From: an uncultured Schlesneria sp.
GTDB taxonomy: Bacteria > Planctomycetota > Planctomycetia > Planctomycetales > Planctomycetaceae
Length of the DNA: 56,017 bases
Direction of reading: 5' to 3'
Assembly (NCBI GenBank): GCA_903871875.1
Contig: CAIQIR010000155.1
Coordinates: 1 to 56,017, forward strand
Shown here: positions 29,378-38,862 of the stretch, one piece after another
How the letters are laid out: the number at the start of each line of letters is the position of its first letter
How positions within the stretch are numbered: position 1 is the first letter of the stretch
The notes under the pieces: model-generated
Told to the model about the DNA's origin: nothing
Database searches by the model: none
Seen by the model: only the letters and a program-made list of their open reading frames with translations
Program-made: the position numbers and the translations under genes

Positions 29378-32307
29378 TGGGATATCCAATCAAAAACGGC
29401 AACACGACGCGTCCGCTTGAATTCCTGCTGGTCCAGTCGTCGGATCACCTGACGGGGCTGACCGGGGCGTCACCAACGGTCACGATCAGCAAGAATGGCG
29501 GCTCGTTCGCCTCGCCGGCCGGGTCCGTGACCGAGGTCGGGAACGGATGGTACAAGGTCGCGGCAAATGCGACTGACGCCGGTACCAGTGGACCGTTGTT
29601 GCTGCACGCATCCGCGACGGGATCGGACCCGACCGACGATCGATTTGAGGTGGTTGGTTATGATCCAGACGACGGAACGCATCTCGGTCTAACCGCAATT
29701 CCCAATGCGGCCGCCGGTGGCGCGAGCGGTCTTCCGACTGTCGATTCGAGCAACAATATTCACGGGCTGCAGCCGGGGGCGATTGATCACGCCCAGTTCT
29801 CGAATGCTGTCCTCGCGACTCTGCTGCGGTCTTATTTCGTGACGACTGGCACAACGACGCCAGCGACGGCCGACATGTGGTGTGTCGGGGGCCTTTACAA
29901 CGGACTGGTTTATTGGAAGTCATTCACGACGAATCTTTTTTGCTGGTACAACGGTTCGTCGTGGATCATCAGTGCTGTGCTCGGAACGGCGGGATCGGCT
30001 TACTACACGAGCGGGACGAACAATTCGAACGGACCATACACGGCGGCAGGGACGGCCTCCGGAACGCCAACAATCACGCCCCACGGCAACTCGATTCTGG
30101 CGGCCTACCAGCCCGAACAAACTTGGATGGCATTGACCGATGGGAATCGCTACCTAAAGTCCGACGCGGCCTACATCGCCGGCCAAACGCCAACCATGAC
30201 GAACGTGAATGGAGAACCACTGCTTGATGTCAATTGCATGGGTTTCCGAGGGAACGTCTTCGGGCAACTCGGCAGCTATCCGCTGGTCAACGTTGCGCTC
30301 TCGGGAAACGTCTCATCGGCGACGTCAACGACAATTGTGGTTCCCTCCGGAACAGGCACTTCAGACTCGATCAAAGGAATGACGGTCACAGTCGGCGGCG
30401 GTTCCGGCAGTATTCCTGTGCAGACTCGCACGATCACGGGGTACAACGATGGCACGAAGACGATCACGGTGGATACGCCGTGGATTGTGACGCCGACCGG
30501 GGCCGGTTTCTGGGTGCAGCTCAATCGCGAGGCGGCACTTGATTCGTCTCTGCAAGTGGCAACCAACGGCGTAAACGGGAACATGACGGGCAATGTGGAC
30601 GGATCCGTGGGCAGCATCGCCGGGATCACATTTCCGGCGTATTTCGGCAACATGCTGATCGAGGCTGGCGGATGGGTTAAATCGGATCTGTTTGCCATCC
30701 TCGGGACCGGGATGACGGAATCTGGTCCGGGCTGGACAACCGCCGCGATCAAGAAATTCTTCAACGTTGCGACGCCTACAAGCACCATGAATGAAATCAC
30801 GCTGGTAGACACAGCGACTACGCTGACAAACGCGCCCCCGGCGAACACAACCGAAACGGCCATCTACAACAAACTTCCGGCCAACAACATCGCGGACGAG
30901 ACGTTGGTCATCGCAGCCACGAATTCAATTCTGACAGCAGTGGGCAGCCCGACTCAAACCGGAGTGACAGTCAACGCGAACGTGATTCAGATCAATGGGG
31001 CCACCGCCGGCGGTGATCCGTATCCGATTGTGAACAGCGGCAGCTACGGGAACGCTCAGCTTTTGGCCGCGATCCAGAATGTCCAGAACAACACATTCAT
31101 TGCCAGTTCGATTCCACAGGAACTCGCACTGCCGACGAGCGGCTCGGTCACATTGCAAATCGTGACGACCTGGTACAACGCGGACGGCGCCGCTGAGAAC
31201 CTGGACGCCAGTGCCAACCCGACGATTACTCTCCTGAATGATGCAGGAACGGATCGGTCAAGCCGGCTGGGATCGTGGAGCAATCCGGCAACTGGCATTT
31301 ACCAGATCAACTATACAAGCTCGTCAACCGACGCTTTAGAGGGGCTGCATTGGAATATCAGCGGCACGATCAACAGCAAGTTGCGGCGCCTGGTTGCTTA
31401 CACGCAATTGGTTCCGACCTATACCAGCACGTTCAACAGTTCTGACCGGACGATGCTGACCAACATTGCGAACGTGTCGCCGACCTATCCGCCATTAGTG
31501 GATTCGAGCGGCGGCGTAACGTTGTCGGCCAAAACACATACAGGGGCGACAGTGCCCACTGTCACGACGGTTGTCACGACGACAAATTTGACGAACGCCC
31601 CCGCGAATGGGGATCTGACGCCAGCCATGAAAGCCAGCATCACTGCGGCGGTCCCCACGGCCGTTCAGAACCGACAAGAGATGGACAACAATTCCGCGCA
31701 GCTTGCCGCAATGGCAACCGCATCGGCCCTCGCCACAGATACCGCTGCCATCCTGACGGCAGTCGGTGTTCCCTTGCAAGCGGCATCCTATATTGCGCCA
31801 TCGACACCTGTTCAATTGGCCGCAGCTCAGACTGCCATTATCAACGCGGTGGATTCACTGCCGCAGGCCACGATCACGAACTATATCACAGTCCCCGCGG
31901 CCGTCGCGGCAGCGTCCCAGGATCCGACGGTCATCGTCTGCCTTCGCGGCGACACTTTGCGAAGCTCTTTGCCACTCATGGGTAGTCTCGCCAACCGCAC
32001 CAAATTGGTGATAACGGTGAAAGCGAATATCAATGACGCGGACGATCAAGCCGCATTCCAAGTGGTCGAAGGCATCGGGCTGACTCGATTAAATGGGAAC
32101 GGAACTGTCACGGCGGGAACTGCCAATTTGGTGGTGGCCGATCCGACAACAGGGACCGTCAATCTGGAAGTGGATGCCAGTGTGACGTCGATGCTGGCCA
32201 TCTGTGACTTAGTCTGGGACGTGCAAGTCTACTTCGCCGACGGAATCACAACCCCCATTGGCGGAGTGATGAGTGTGGTGGCCGATGTCACCCAGGCAGT
32301 GACGTAA
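29377..32307 (+). CDS. Large fibre-like structural protein
   Basis: A 976-aa protein starting MGYPIKNGNTTRPLEFLLVQ. The ATG at 29377 overlaps the previous stop (TGATG) and follows GAGGGGAGTGGC. An open frame extends 726 bp further upstream, but it is Arg-rich and overlaps the Gly-rich gene, so I reject it. The first 100 residues form a beta domain (TVTISKNGGSFASPAGSVTE) that resembles small Ig-like tail domains. Later sections are Thr/Asn/Ala-rich with helical linkers (ATASALATDTAAILTAVGV) and a C-terminal DAAFQ-type beta unit. No signal peptide or catalytic motif is present. Size, composition and position after a Gly-rich gene and before the terminase suggest a fibre or appendage. Confidence 0.55.
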   Translation: MGYPIKNGNTTRPLEFLLVQSSDHLTGLTGASPTVTISKNGGSFASPAGSVTEVGNGWYKVAANATDAGTSGPLLLHASATGSDPTDDRFEVVGYDPDDGTHLGLTAIPNAAAGGASGLPTVDSSNNIHGLQPGAIDHAQFSNAVLATLLRSYFVTTGTTTPATADMWCVGGLYNGLVYWKSFTTNLFCWYNGSSWIISAVLGTAGSAYYTSGTNNSNGPYTAAGTASGTPTITPHGNSILAAYQPEQTWMALTDGNRYLKSDAAYIAGQTPTMTNVNGEPLLDVNCMGFRGNVFGQLGSYPLVNVALSGNVSSATSTTIVVPSGTGTSDSIKGMTVTVGGGSGSIPVQTRTITGYNDGTKTITVDTPWIVTPTGAGFWVQLNREAALDSSLQVATNGVNGNMTGNVDGSVGSIAGITFPAYFGNMLIEAGGWVKSDLFAILGTGMTESGPGWTTAAIKKFFNVATPTSTMNEITLVDTATTLTNAPPANTTETAIYNKLPANNIADETLVIAATNSILTAVGSPTQTGVTVNANVIQINGATAGGDPYPIVNSGSYGNAQLLAAIQNVQNNTFIASSIPQELALPTSGSVTLQIVTTWYNADGAAENLDASANPTITLLNDAGTDRSSRLGSWSNPATGIYQINYTSSSTDALEGLHWNISGTINSKLRRLVAYTQLVPTYTSTFNSSDRTMLTNIANVSPTYPPLVDSSGGVTLSAKTHTGATVPTVTTVVTTTNLTNAPANGDLTPAMKASITAAVPTAVQNRQEMDNNSAQLAAMATASALATDTAAILTAVGVPLQAASYIAPSTPVQLAAAQTAIINAVDSLPQATITNYITVPAAVAAASQDPTVIVCLRGDTLRSSLPLMGSLANRTKLVITVKANINDADDQAAFQVVEGIGLTRLNGNGTVTAGTANLVVADPTTGTVNLEVDASVTSMLAICDLVWDVQVYFADGITTPIGGVMSVVADVTQAVT

Positions 32308-32358
32308 CGAACACAATTGGGTTCATTTTTTCTCCGGAATCCTTACCGGCAATGCATC

Positions 32359-33756
32359 ATGACAGAACCTGACGAGAAAGAACCGCCTCGGCCTCCACTC
32401 GCCCATCCTGGACCGCAGACACAATTCATGGAATCGGATTCGGATATTGCCATTTATGGGGGGCAGGCCGGTGGTGGAAAGACCTGGGCACTGTTGGCCG
32501 AAGCACTTCGTCATATCGACAAACCACAGTTCGGGGCCGTGATTTTCCGTCGTACATCACCACAAATCACGAACGAAGGCGGTCTATGGGATGAATCCGC
32601 CACGCTCTATCCACAGTACAAAGGGGTTTCAAAACACACGTTGGACTGGAGATTTCCCAAAGGGACCAATATCGGATTTCGGCATTTACAGTATGAGAAT
32701 GACAAGCTGGCCTGGCAGGGAGCTCAAATTGCCATGCTGGGTTTCGATGAACTGACGCACTTCACCGAATCACAGTTCTTTTACTTGCTGTCACGCAATC
32801 GTTCGATCTGTGGAATCAAACCCTATGTTCGCGCCACCACCAATCCCACACCGGCGGACGATCCGGTGGGTGGCTGGGTGAATCGACTGATTACCTGGTG
32901 GATCGATCGGTCGACCGGTCTGGCAATTCCGGAACGATCGGGACGGCAACGGTGGTTCATTCGCCGACAGGGAGAATTGATCTGGAGTGATTCCAAAAGA
33001 GATCTGATCGAGCGTTATGGACGACCTGACCTGCCCGAAAATCACGAGGACCAGACGGCTCAACCAAAATCATTGACATTCATTGCCGCCAAGCTTTCGG
33101 ACAATCCCACTCTGCTGAAGCAGGATCCGTCCTATCGAGCCAATTTATTGGCTCTGCCGGATGTCGAACGACAACGGCTGGCCGAAGGGAACTGGAATGC
33201 CAAGGTGCAAGCAGGACTGTTTTTCAAAGTGGCCAAGATCGAAATCGTCGCGGCCCTTCCGGCGGCGCTGCGTTATTGCCGGGCATGGGATTTGGCGGCA
33301 ACAGACGGAGCGGGTGACTGGACCGTAGGAGCCAAACTGGGCGTCGACACCGACGGAGTTTTTTACATTGCCGATATTCAACGCGGCCAATGGGAAAGCA
33401 GCTATCGCGACCGGGTCATTCGGCAGACATCAGCACTCGACGGACAATGTCAGATTCGGTTGCCACAGGACCCGGCCGCGGCCGGCAAAAGCGAAGCAAG
33501 AAGGCTGGTCGTGATGCTCGCTGGCCACGACGTGAAATCTGTCGTCGTCAGCGGAGACAAACCGACGCGGGCCACCGGACTCGCCTCACAAACAAATGTT
33601 GGCAACGTGAAAATGCTGGCCGCACCGTGGAATCACGGATTGCTGCAACGGCTCGACGCTTTTCCGACCAGAGGAGTATCCGATGACGAGATCGATGCTC
33701 TGGCCGACGCATTCCATGAACTGACATCCAAGAAAAAATTAGTTGTCGGCATCTGA
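32359..33756 (+). CDS. terL: Terminase large subunit
   Basis: A 465-aa protein. The ATG at 32359 is preferred to a TTG 42 bp upstream. The ATPase domain has IYGGQAGGGKTWALLAE (Walker A, Lys41-Thr42) and AMLGFDELTHF (Walker B, Asp130-Glu131). The C-terminal nuclease domain has RYCRAWDLAATDGAGDWTVG with the first catalytic-type Asp311 and an acidic SDDEIDALADAFHEL near the end. These are the two activities of the packaging motor, which cuts concatemeric DNA and drives it into the prohead through the portal. The portal gene follows on the same strand. A small subunit is not recognisable nearby. Confidence 0.9.
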   Translation: MTEPDEKEPPRPPLAHPGPQTQFMESDSDIAIYGGQAGGGKTWALLAEALRHIDKPQFGAVIFRRTSPQITNEGGLWDESATLYPQYKGVSKHTLDWRFPKGTNIGFRHLQYENDKLAWQGAQIAMLGFDELTHFTESQFFYLLSRNRSICGIKPYVRATTNPTPADDPVGGWVNRLITWWIDRSTGLAIPERSGRQRWFIRRQGELIWSDSKRDLIERYGRPDLPENHEDQTAQPKSLTFIAAKLSDNPTLLKQDPSYRANLLALPDVERQRLAEGNWNAKVQAGLFFKVAKIEIVAALPAALRYCRAWDLAATDGAGDWTVGAKLGVDTDGVFYIADIQRGQWESSYRDRVIRQTSALDGQCQIRLPQDPAAAGKSEARRLVVMLAGHDVKSVVVSGDKPTRATGLASQTNVGNVKMLAAPWNHGLLQRLDAFPTRGVSDDEIDALADAFHELTSKKKLVVGI

Positions 33757-33897
33757 CGGTCGGCAGCGGGGTTCTTCACACGACAGCATAGGCAAGAAAA
33801 CCAACGGACGACACCAGGCGAGGCGATGGTGGTCCGCAGACGTGACACGAAACCGTAATAAGTAACCTCAAATTCGTTGGGAAAAGGCGGAAGCACG

Positions 33898-36858
33898 ATG
33901 AAATGGATGCAATGGATGGCGAACTGGTTCGGTGGACAGACCAAGTCGCTGGGATCGGTTGGGATTGGCCTGCGAGCGGTACTCAGTGGCGGATCGCCGG
34001 GCGGCTGGGCTTCTGACCATCGCGAAGAAACGGCTCACAACACGGGATTCAACTACATTGCGATTCACGCTATCGCGGCACAGGTTGCCGGAGCAACCGT
34101 CACCGTATTTGCCGATGGTGATCAGCAACCCCAACGCCAATCACGACGCAAATCCCTGGCCGCGCGCGTTGGTTCGTTCGCGCGCTGGAAATCGACCTAC
34201 GGAGCGGATGATCGAGAAACCGATCCGCTGCCCATCGCTCACCCGCTTGTCCAACTGTTGAAGCGACCGAATCCATACGAAAGCGGTGCCAGCTTCCGTT
34301 ACAGACAAGCCCAGCAAATGCGACTGACGGGTACGTGTCTTGTTTGGAACGTGCCCAGCCTTTCGGGTCCGACTTGTGAACGCTATGTGATCCCCACTGC
34401 CATGGCGTCCCCGGTGGCACCGACGCTGGAATTACCGCGGGGAGGCTGGCGAATCAATCCGGTGGCGTCACGTTATACGCCAATTGTGGATGATGGATAT
34501 GTCGACTGTCCCAGCTGGTATCGAATCCTGGGCCAGATTGTGGATGCTCGCCAGGTCCAGTTGATCCGTCTGCCGCACGCCTGGTACCTGGACGACGGTC
34601 AAAGCCCATTGTCTGCTGGCGCCAAATGGGTCGACGCCGGTGAAGCCGTTGACGCGGCGCGGTTCCATCAATTGAAGAACGGGATCGACCCATCCGTCGT
34701 CTGGAACCTTCCGCCGGACGTCTCGCCCGATCAGGATGAAATCGATCGAGTGCAAGCCAAGATCAGCGCCAAATATGGTGGTCCAGAAAACGTCGGCCGC
34801 GTCATGGTTGCCCAAAGTGGCACAGCGATCACGCCGCTCAGCACCAGCCCCAAAGACATGTGCTACACGGAGGGATTTCATGATTTCAAAGCGGCGATCT
34901 TAGCGCTGCACCAAACGCCGCCAGTCGCCGTGGGATTGCAAGAACCGGGCGCCTACGCCGCCTATAACGCCAGTATGAAAGCCTGGCGGCACGCCGCCGT
35001 TCAACCGTTGTGCGACATGCTGGCCGAATCGGATACCGAACACTTGGCGCCCCAATTTGGATCAGGACTTACGGTCGAGATCGAATCAGACACGGTCGAC
35101 GACACGGAATTGATTGAGCAGCAACTTCAAAACGATCTCGCGGCCAAAGTTCGTACAAAGAATGAATGGCGATCAGTGCGCGGCTTGCCTCCCCTGCCGG
35201 GCTCACTCGGCGACGCCTTGGTGGGCACGGACAGTGATCAATCCCCTGCTCCCAATCACTCTTCTCCAGCGACGACCGACAACACCCTCGCGACAGACAC
35301 ATCCTCGACGCAAACGAAAACACACAGCCAGCGCCCGGATATGGTCGATCAAGCGGCTTCGAACGATACGGACCAGCAACCACCGACCGCCCCACTCCCC
35401 GAGCAGTCGGACATACCGGCCCCAACCACTCATCGGGAAAATCAACGCGAGGCCGATGACGAGGATCGCTCGGAACGCGCCCGGTTCGTCGCGGAAATCT
35501 TGTACGGACTGTTCGGCCCATCCCTGTTTTCCGGTGATGCGTTTTGGCCAACGGAAGAAAAGACCTTTGACCCATCGAAGCATCCGCGCGATAGACTCGG
35601 TCGATTCACGAACGCCGACTCACCAGACGAGATTTCATCCGCGCGAGATGTGATTTCGAAAATCCTGAACGGGGATCGTAGCGTCACAGCCGACACGGCT
35701 CTCCATCACCTGTCGGTGCTTTCGACATCAGCCCTCGAATCGCTCCATAAAGAACACGGCGTCGTTCCACCACCCAAGATTCGATCGCATTTAGTGCGAG
35801 GCGTCTTGGCCAGGCTGACTCCTTTCCCCAATTCGGACAGTCGCGCGTTTCCGCCAGCCGATCGATCAAACAAAGTTGACGTGTTTGTGCAACAACCCGA
35901 GAGAATTGCCGAACGACTGCCGCTTCGACCGGGGACCAACGAACATTTATCCCTAACATCAGAAGAATGGGGACAATTGGTCGGAGCCCAACCGGGCGCG
36001 CGGGTCTACGTTTTTCCAGACGGGTTCTCGGGCATCGAAGTTTTTGTCGACCATCCTGATTATCGTGCCCGTCGCAATCTGAATCACAAAAGAATGATCG
36101 AAAACTCTCTGATGAAGGTCTCGCCTCGGAAGCAGAGGCACGGACTGGCCAGTCGCATCTTGTCTCAACAGGTTGAGACGGCCACCAGACTGGGTTTCAA
36201 ATCGATCAAAGCCTGGGCGGTGGGCGACGGCACAGAAATTCGATTTTCACATGACCGACAACCACCCGGATTGTCCGCACCGTCTGGATACTACGCTTGG
36301 CCACGGTTGGGTTTCACGGGGAAGATTGATCGGTTGATGAGAGAACGCAGACGGGATCCTTCACCGGAAATTCGCGCGATCGCGGCCGATTTTGACAAGA
36401 ACTTTCCCGGCGTCACCGAGGTCTCCGAATTGATGAAGACGGCCAGGGGCCGGGACTGGTGGAAGAGATTTGGCGGGCCCTTCGAGGCACGATTCGGCTT
36501 GGCATCGGACAGCCCGTCACGCCAGATCCTCGAGGAGTATCTCAAAGAGAAAGCGGCCGAATCTCAACAGAAACGGCTGGCACCTGCGGGCCTTGATCGA
36601 TCGCCTGATCATGACCAACTCACGTCAGTACCCGCTGCCGATTTGTCAGATCATCTCGCGGACTCCGACAAGCTCCCCGCTCGAACCTGGTTTGATTGGG
36701 AAGTACTCGACGGGGAAAACCCTGACCTGCTGTCCCCAAGCGACGAAGCCATTCTGGATCGTATCTGGGATCGAATCGGCGACAAAATGCCTTCCGAATC
36801 GTCGTCGAACGACACTGCAGACGATGACGATTCGGAACCTGAGCAAGTCGACCCATAG
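33898..36858 (+). CDS. Portal protein with large C-terminal extension (GNAT-like domain)
   Basis: A 986-aa protein starting MKWMQWMANWFGGQTKSL, the ATG after GGCGGAAGCACG. Residues 1-440 are a phage portal: HPLVQLLKRPNPYESGASF, LRLTG-type helices and GLQEPGAYAAYNASMKAWRH. The usual portal length is 400-500 aa, so the rest is extra. After a Ser/Thr/Gln-rich linker comes HPRDRLGRF at about residue 562. A domain around 650-800 has a GNAT-like acceptor motif, RKQRHGLASRILSQQVE, followed by a YYAWPRLGF strand as seen in acetyltransferase-like folds. The last 130 residues are helical and acidic. It may be an effector or enzyme carried in the particle, or a portal-linked structural domain. Confidence 0.8.
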   Translation: MKWMQWMANWFGGQTKSLGSVGIGLRAVLSGGSPGGWASDHREETAHNTGFNYIAIHAIAAQVAGATVTVFADGDQQPQRQSRRKSLAARVGSFARWKSTYGADDRETDPLPIAHPLVQLLKRPNPYESGASFRYRQAQQMRLTGTCLVWNVPSLSGPTCERYVIPTAMASPVAPTLELPRGGWRINPVASRYTPIVDDGYVDCPSWYRILGQIVDARQVQLIRLPHAWYLDDGQSPLSAGAKWVDAGEAVDAARFHQLKNGIDPSVVWNLPPDVSPDQDEIDRVQAKISAKYGGPENVGRVMVAQSGTAITPLSTSPKDMCYTEGFHDFKAAILALHQTPPVAVGLQEPGAYAAYNASMKAWRHAAVQPLCDMLAESDTEHLAPQFGSGLTVEIESDTVDDTELIEQQLQNDLAAKVRTKNEWRSVRGLPPLPGSLGDALVGTDSDQSPAPNHSSPATTDNTLATDTSSTQTKTHSQRPDMVDQAASNDTDQQPPTAPLPEQSDIPAPTTHRENQREADDEDRSERARFVAEILYGLFGPSLFSGDAFWPTEEKTFDPSKHPRDRLGRFTNADSPDEISSARDVISKILNGDRSVTADTALHHLSVLSTSALESLHKEHGVVPPPKIRSHLVRGVLARLTPFPNSDSRAFPPADRSNKVDVFVQQPERIAERLPLRPGTNEHLSLTSEEWGQLVGAQPGARVYVFPDGFSGIEVFVDHPDYRARRNLNHKRMIENSLMKVSPRKQRHGLASRILSQQVETATRLGFKSIKAWAVGDGTEIRFSHDRQPPGLSAPSGYYAWPRLGFTGKIDRLMRERRRDPSPEIRAIAADFDKNFPGVTEVSELMKTARGRDWWKRFGGPFEARFGLASDSPSRQILEEYLKEKAAESQQKRLAPAGLDRSPDHDQLTSVPAADLSDHLADSDKLPARTWFDWEVLDGENPDLLSPSDEAILDRIWDRIGDKMPSESSSNDTADDDDSEPEQVDP

Positions 36859-36954
36859 CAGGTGACCGTTCGATGCGAAATTGCCCCCCCCTGCTCGAAG
36901 ACCGATTTGATCAAGAACACAGCAGCATCGATCCCCTGACATGTTGGAACCTTC

Positions 36955-37245
36955 ATGCCCCGTAAACTCACACCCAAACGCATTTGGCGCCCGTGGTACA
37001 CATTGGATAAGCCACCGCTATGTCCCGATTGCCAAATTCCCTGCATCGTCAAACGCACAAGGACGGCACCCGACGGTCGCCGAATTCAACACCGCTATTG
37101 CCCACAATGTGGCAAGCCCCACAAAACCAGTTACGATCCGACGCCACCGACGACGAATCCAAGTTCGCGGTCCAATCGGGCTAAAAAAACTCAACCAGCC
37201 TCTGGGAACTCCCGCAACGTGGTTGCGAAGCGGCGTATTCCGTGA
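36955..37245 (+). CDS. Small zinc-ribbon protein
   Basis: A 96-aa protein with GGAACCTTC before its ATG. It has a basic start, then CPDCQIPC and YCPQCGKPH, a C-x2-C pair repeated 20 residues apart, which should form a zinc ribbon. The C-terminal 45 residues are Ser/Pro/Lys-rich and disordered. Zinc ribbons of this size are common in phage and host regulatory or nucleic acid-binding proteins. It is the last gene of the rightward block. No further identity can be given; the region 37246-37433 has nothing recognisable. Confidence 0.6.
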   Translation: MPRKLTPKRIWRPWYTLDKPPLCPDCQIPCIVKRTRTAPDGRRIQHRYCPQCGKPHKTSYDPTPPTTNPSSRSNRAKKTQPASGNSRNVVAKRRIP

Positions 37246-37433
37246 GAGGATGGATTGTTCGATTTTCGGAGCCAGTCGTTTTCAATGGACGACCATGATC
37301 CGCATCACGAGCCTCATTTTCTCCCATGCGGATGATCTGCCGCAGGGAAAATAAACGATGTCAGAAAATCTGTTTTCATTTCTCGACGGGCATTAAGTCA
37401 ACGCGACATTGAGTACGTGCGACCTATCACACG

Positions 37434-38390
37434 ATGGCTAAAACACTACTTGAATATTCCGATTGGTTGGCGGAGCGGAAATTGCGATGGCCCGCACCGC
37501 CGAAAATCGATCCGATTACCGCCACTCCCTCAATCAAACCCTTGGAAAATATCCGTGCGGTGACCTGGAGCCTTTATGGGACATTGCTGCGGATCACTGA
37601 CGGCGAATTGATCTTCGAACACCCGCAATCGATTCGGATGGAGGTCGCCATTGATAAGACGATCCACGAATTCAATATGTGGAACAGCATGACCCGCCGA
37701 CCGGGCAAGCCGTCTGATTCGCTGTTACCCAAATATCTGAATGCTCTGCACGACTCACTGCTAACGTCCGGCAATCGCAAGGGTGACCTGCCTGAGGTCG
37801 ATGCCGCTTACGTCTGGAGAACATTGATCGGTCTGCTCAACAAAAAAGAATATGTCTATGATGAATCACTTTATGGTGACGCCGTGGCACTGTCAGAAAA
37901 GATTGCCTACTTCTTCCACTGTTCGCTGCAAGGGACGGAAGCCGCACCGGCAGCGTTGACCACCTTGACGGCCGTGGCGGCTGGCGGTCTGCGCCAGGCG
38001 GCGCTAGCCAATGCCCAATGCTTTACACTGGTTCAGTTGACGCGCGCCCTCAGGGAACAGGGTTCATTGGTTGACGTGGAAACGTTGCTTCCCGCGTCAC
38101 TGAACACGCTGTCGCATGAATGGGGCATCCGAAAACCGTCAATTTCTCTCTATGCCCAGTCGATTCTTCGCTTCAAAGAAATTGGCATCGAACCAGACCA
38201 GATCCTGCATGTGGGAACTCGCATACAGGACGATCTGGCCGTCGCCAAAATCTGTGGATTCCGAACGGTCCTTTACGCAGCCGACAAAACCAGTCTGCAA
38301 GCCACGTCGTCAGAGTTAAGAAATCCCGAAACTCGGCCGGATCGGCTGATCACCGACCTGGCACAACTGCGAGACATTCTTCAACTGTAG
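37434..38390 (+). CDS. HAD-superfamily protein lacking the catalytic Asp
   Basis: A 318-aa protein with a HAD hydrolase layout. Motif I normally reads F-D-L-Y-G-T-L, but here it is VTWSLYGTLL, with Ser46 where the nucleophilic Asp should be. The C-terminal motif resembles H-V-G-D-S-x-x-N-D: here HVGTRIQDDLAVAKICGF, so the first acidic residue is Thr and only the final Asp-Asp remains. A long cap region contains PSISLYAQSILRFKEIGIEP. The gene is likely a pseudoenzyme, perhaps a binding or regulatory protein. It is host-type and lies just beyond the phage-like block, on the same strand as that block. The alternative, an enzyme with a changed nucleophile, is less likely. Confidence 0.65.
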   Translation: MAKTLLEYSDWLAERKLRWPAPPKIDPITATPSIKPLENIRAVTWSLYGTLLRITDGELIFEHPQSIRMEVAIDKTIHEFNMWNSMTRRPGKPSDSLLPKYLNALHDSLLTSGNRKGDLPEVDAAYVWRTLIGLLNKKEYVYDESLYGDAVALSEKIAYFFHCSLQGTEAAPAALTTLTAVAAGGLRQAALANAQCFTLVQLTRALREQGSLVDVETLLPASLNTLSHEWGIRKPSISLYAQSILRFKEIGIEPDQILHVGTRIQDDLAVAKICGFRTVLYAADKTSLQATSSELRNPETRPDRLITDLAQLRDILQL

Positions 38391-38417
38391 TCGACGAGAG
38401 ACCGTCCGCCCGGTTGC

Positions 38418-38720
38418 CTATTTCGGCTTCGCGGGGTGGGTCACGACATGATTAATGACATTGACTCCGGCAATTTCATTCACCAGATCGCAAAGGTCAA
38501 TGTCGTCTTCATTGGTCTCAAGCAGGCCTTCGAGACAAACTCCATCGGCACATTGATGCACAGAGAGTCGAGCGAACTTCAGGCCGGGATGAGCTTGCAG
38601 GCCACGTTGAATCCGGCATTCCAAATCGTGGGGTCCGGTCCGCAACGCAACCGCGGGTTGGGGAACCGCAATGGGCGCAGCTGAGGCGTCGACGGACAAA
38701 GATGGCGCATGCTTTGTCAT
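38418..38720 (-). CDS. BON-domain protein
   Basis: A 100-aa protein starting MTKHAPSLSVDASAAPIAVP, with AAAGGAGACTCAG immediately before the ATG; the longer frame is rejected. Residues 40-95 match a BON domain: DLECRIQRGLQAHPGLKFAR, then VCLEGLLETNEDDIDL and GVNVINHVVTH, with the conserved G-x-x-x-L-x-G pattern. BON domains bind phospholipids or proteins at membranes and are common in planctomycetes. No signal peptide is visible. It is host-type and transcribed towards the HAD gene. Confidence 0.75.
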   Translation of the reverse strand: MTKHAPSLSVDASAAPIAVPQPAVALRTGPHDLECRIQRGLQAHPGLKFARLSVHQCADGVCLEGLLETNEDDIDLCDLVNEIAGVNVINHVVTHPAKPK

Positions 38721-38862
38721 CTGAGTCTCCTTTGATCGAGTAAGGGGTCTACTCCATTCACACCACCTGAAGTCTAACCACACACTTCCTCAATCCGAAG
38801 CTTTTTCTGCAAAGCAACACCAGAATTCGAAAAGTCGATCAGTGCAATTTTCTTCACGAGCT

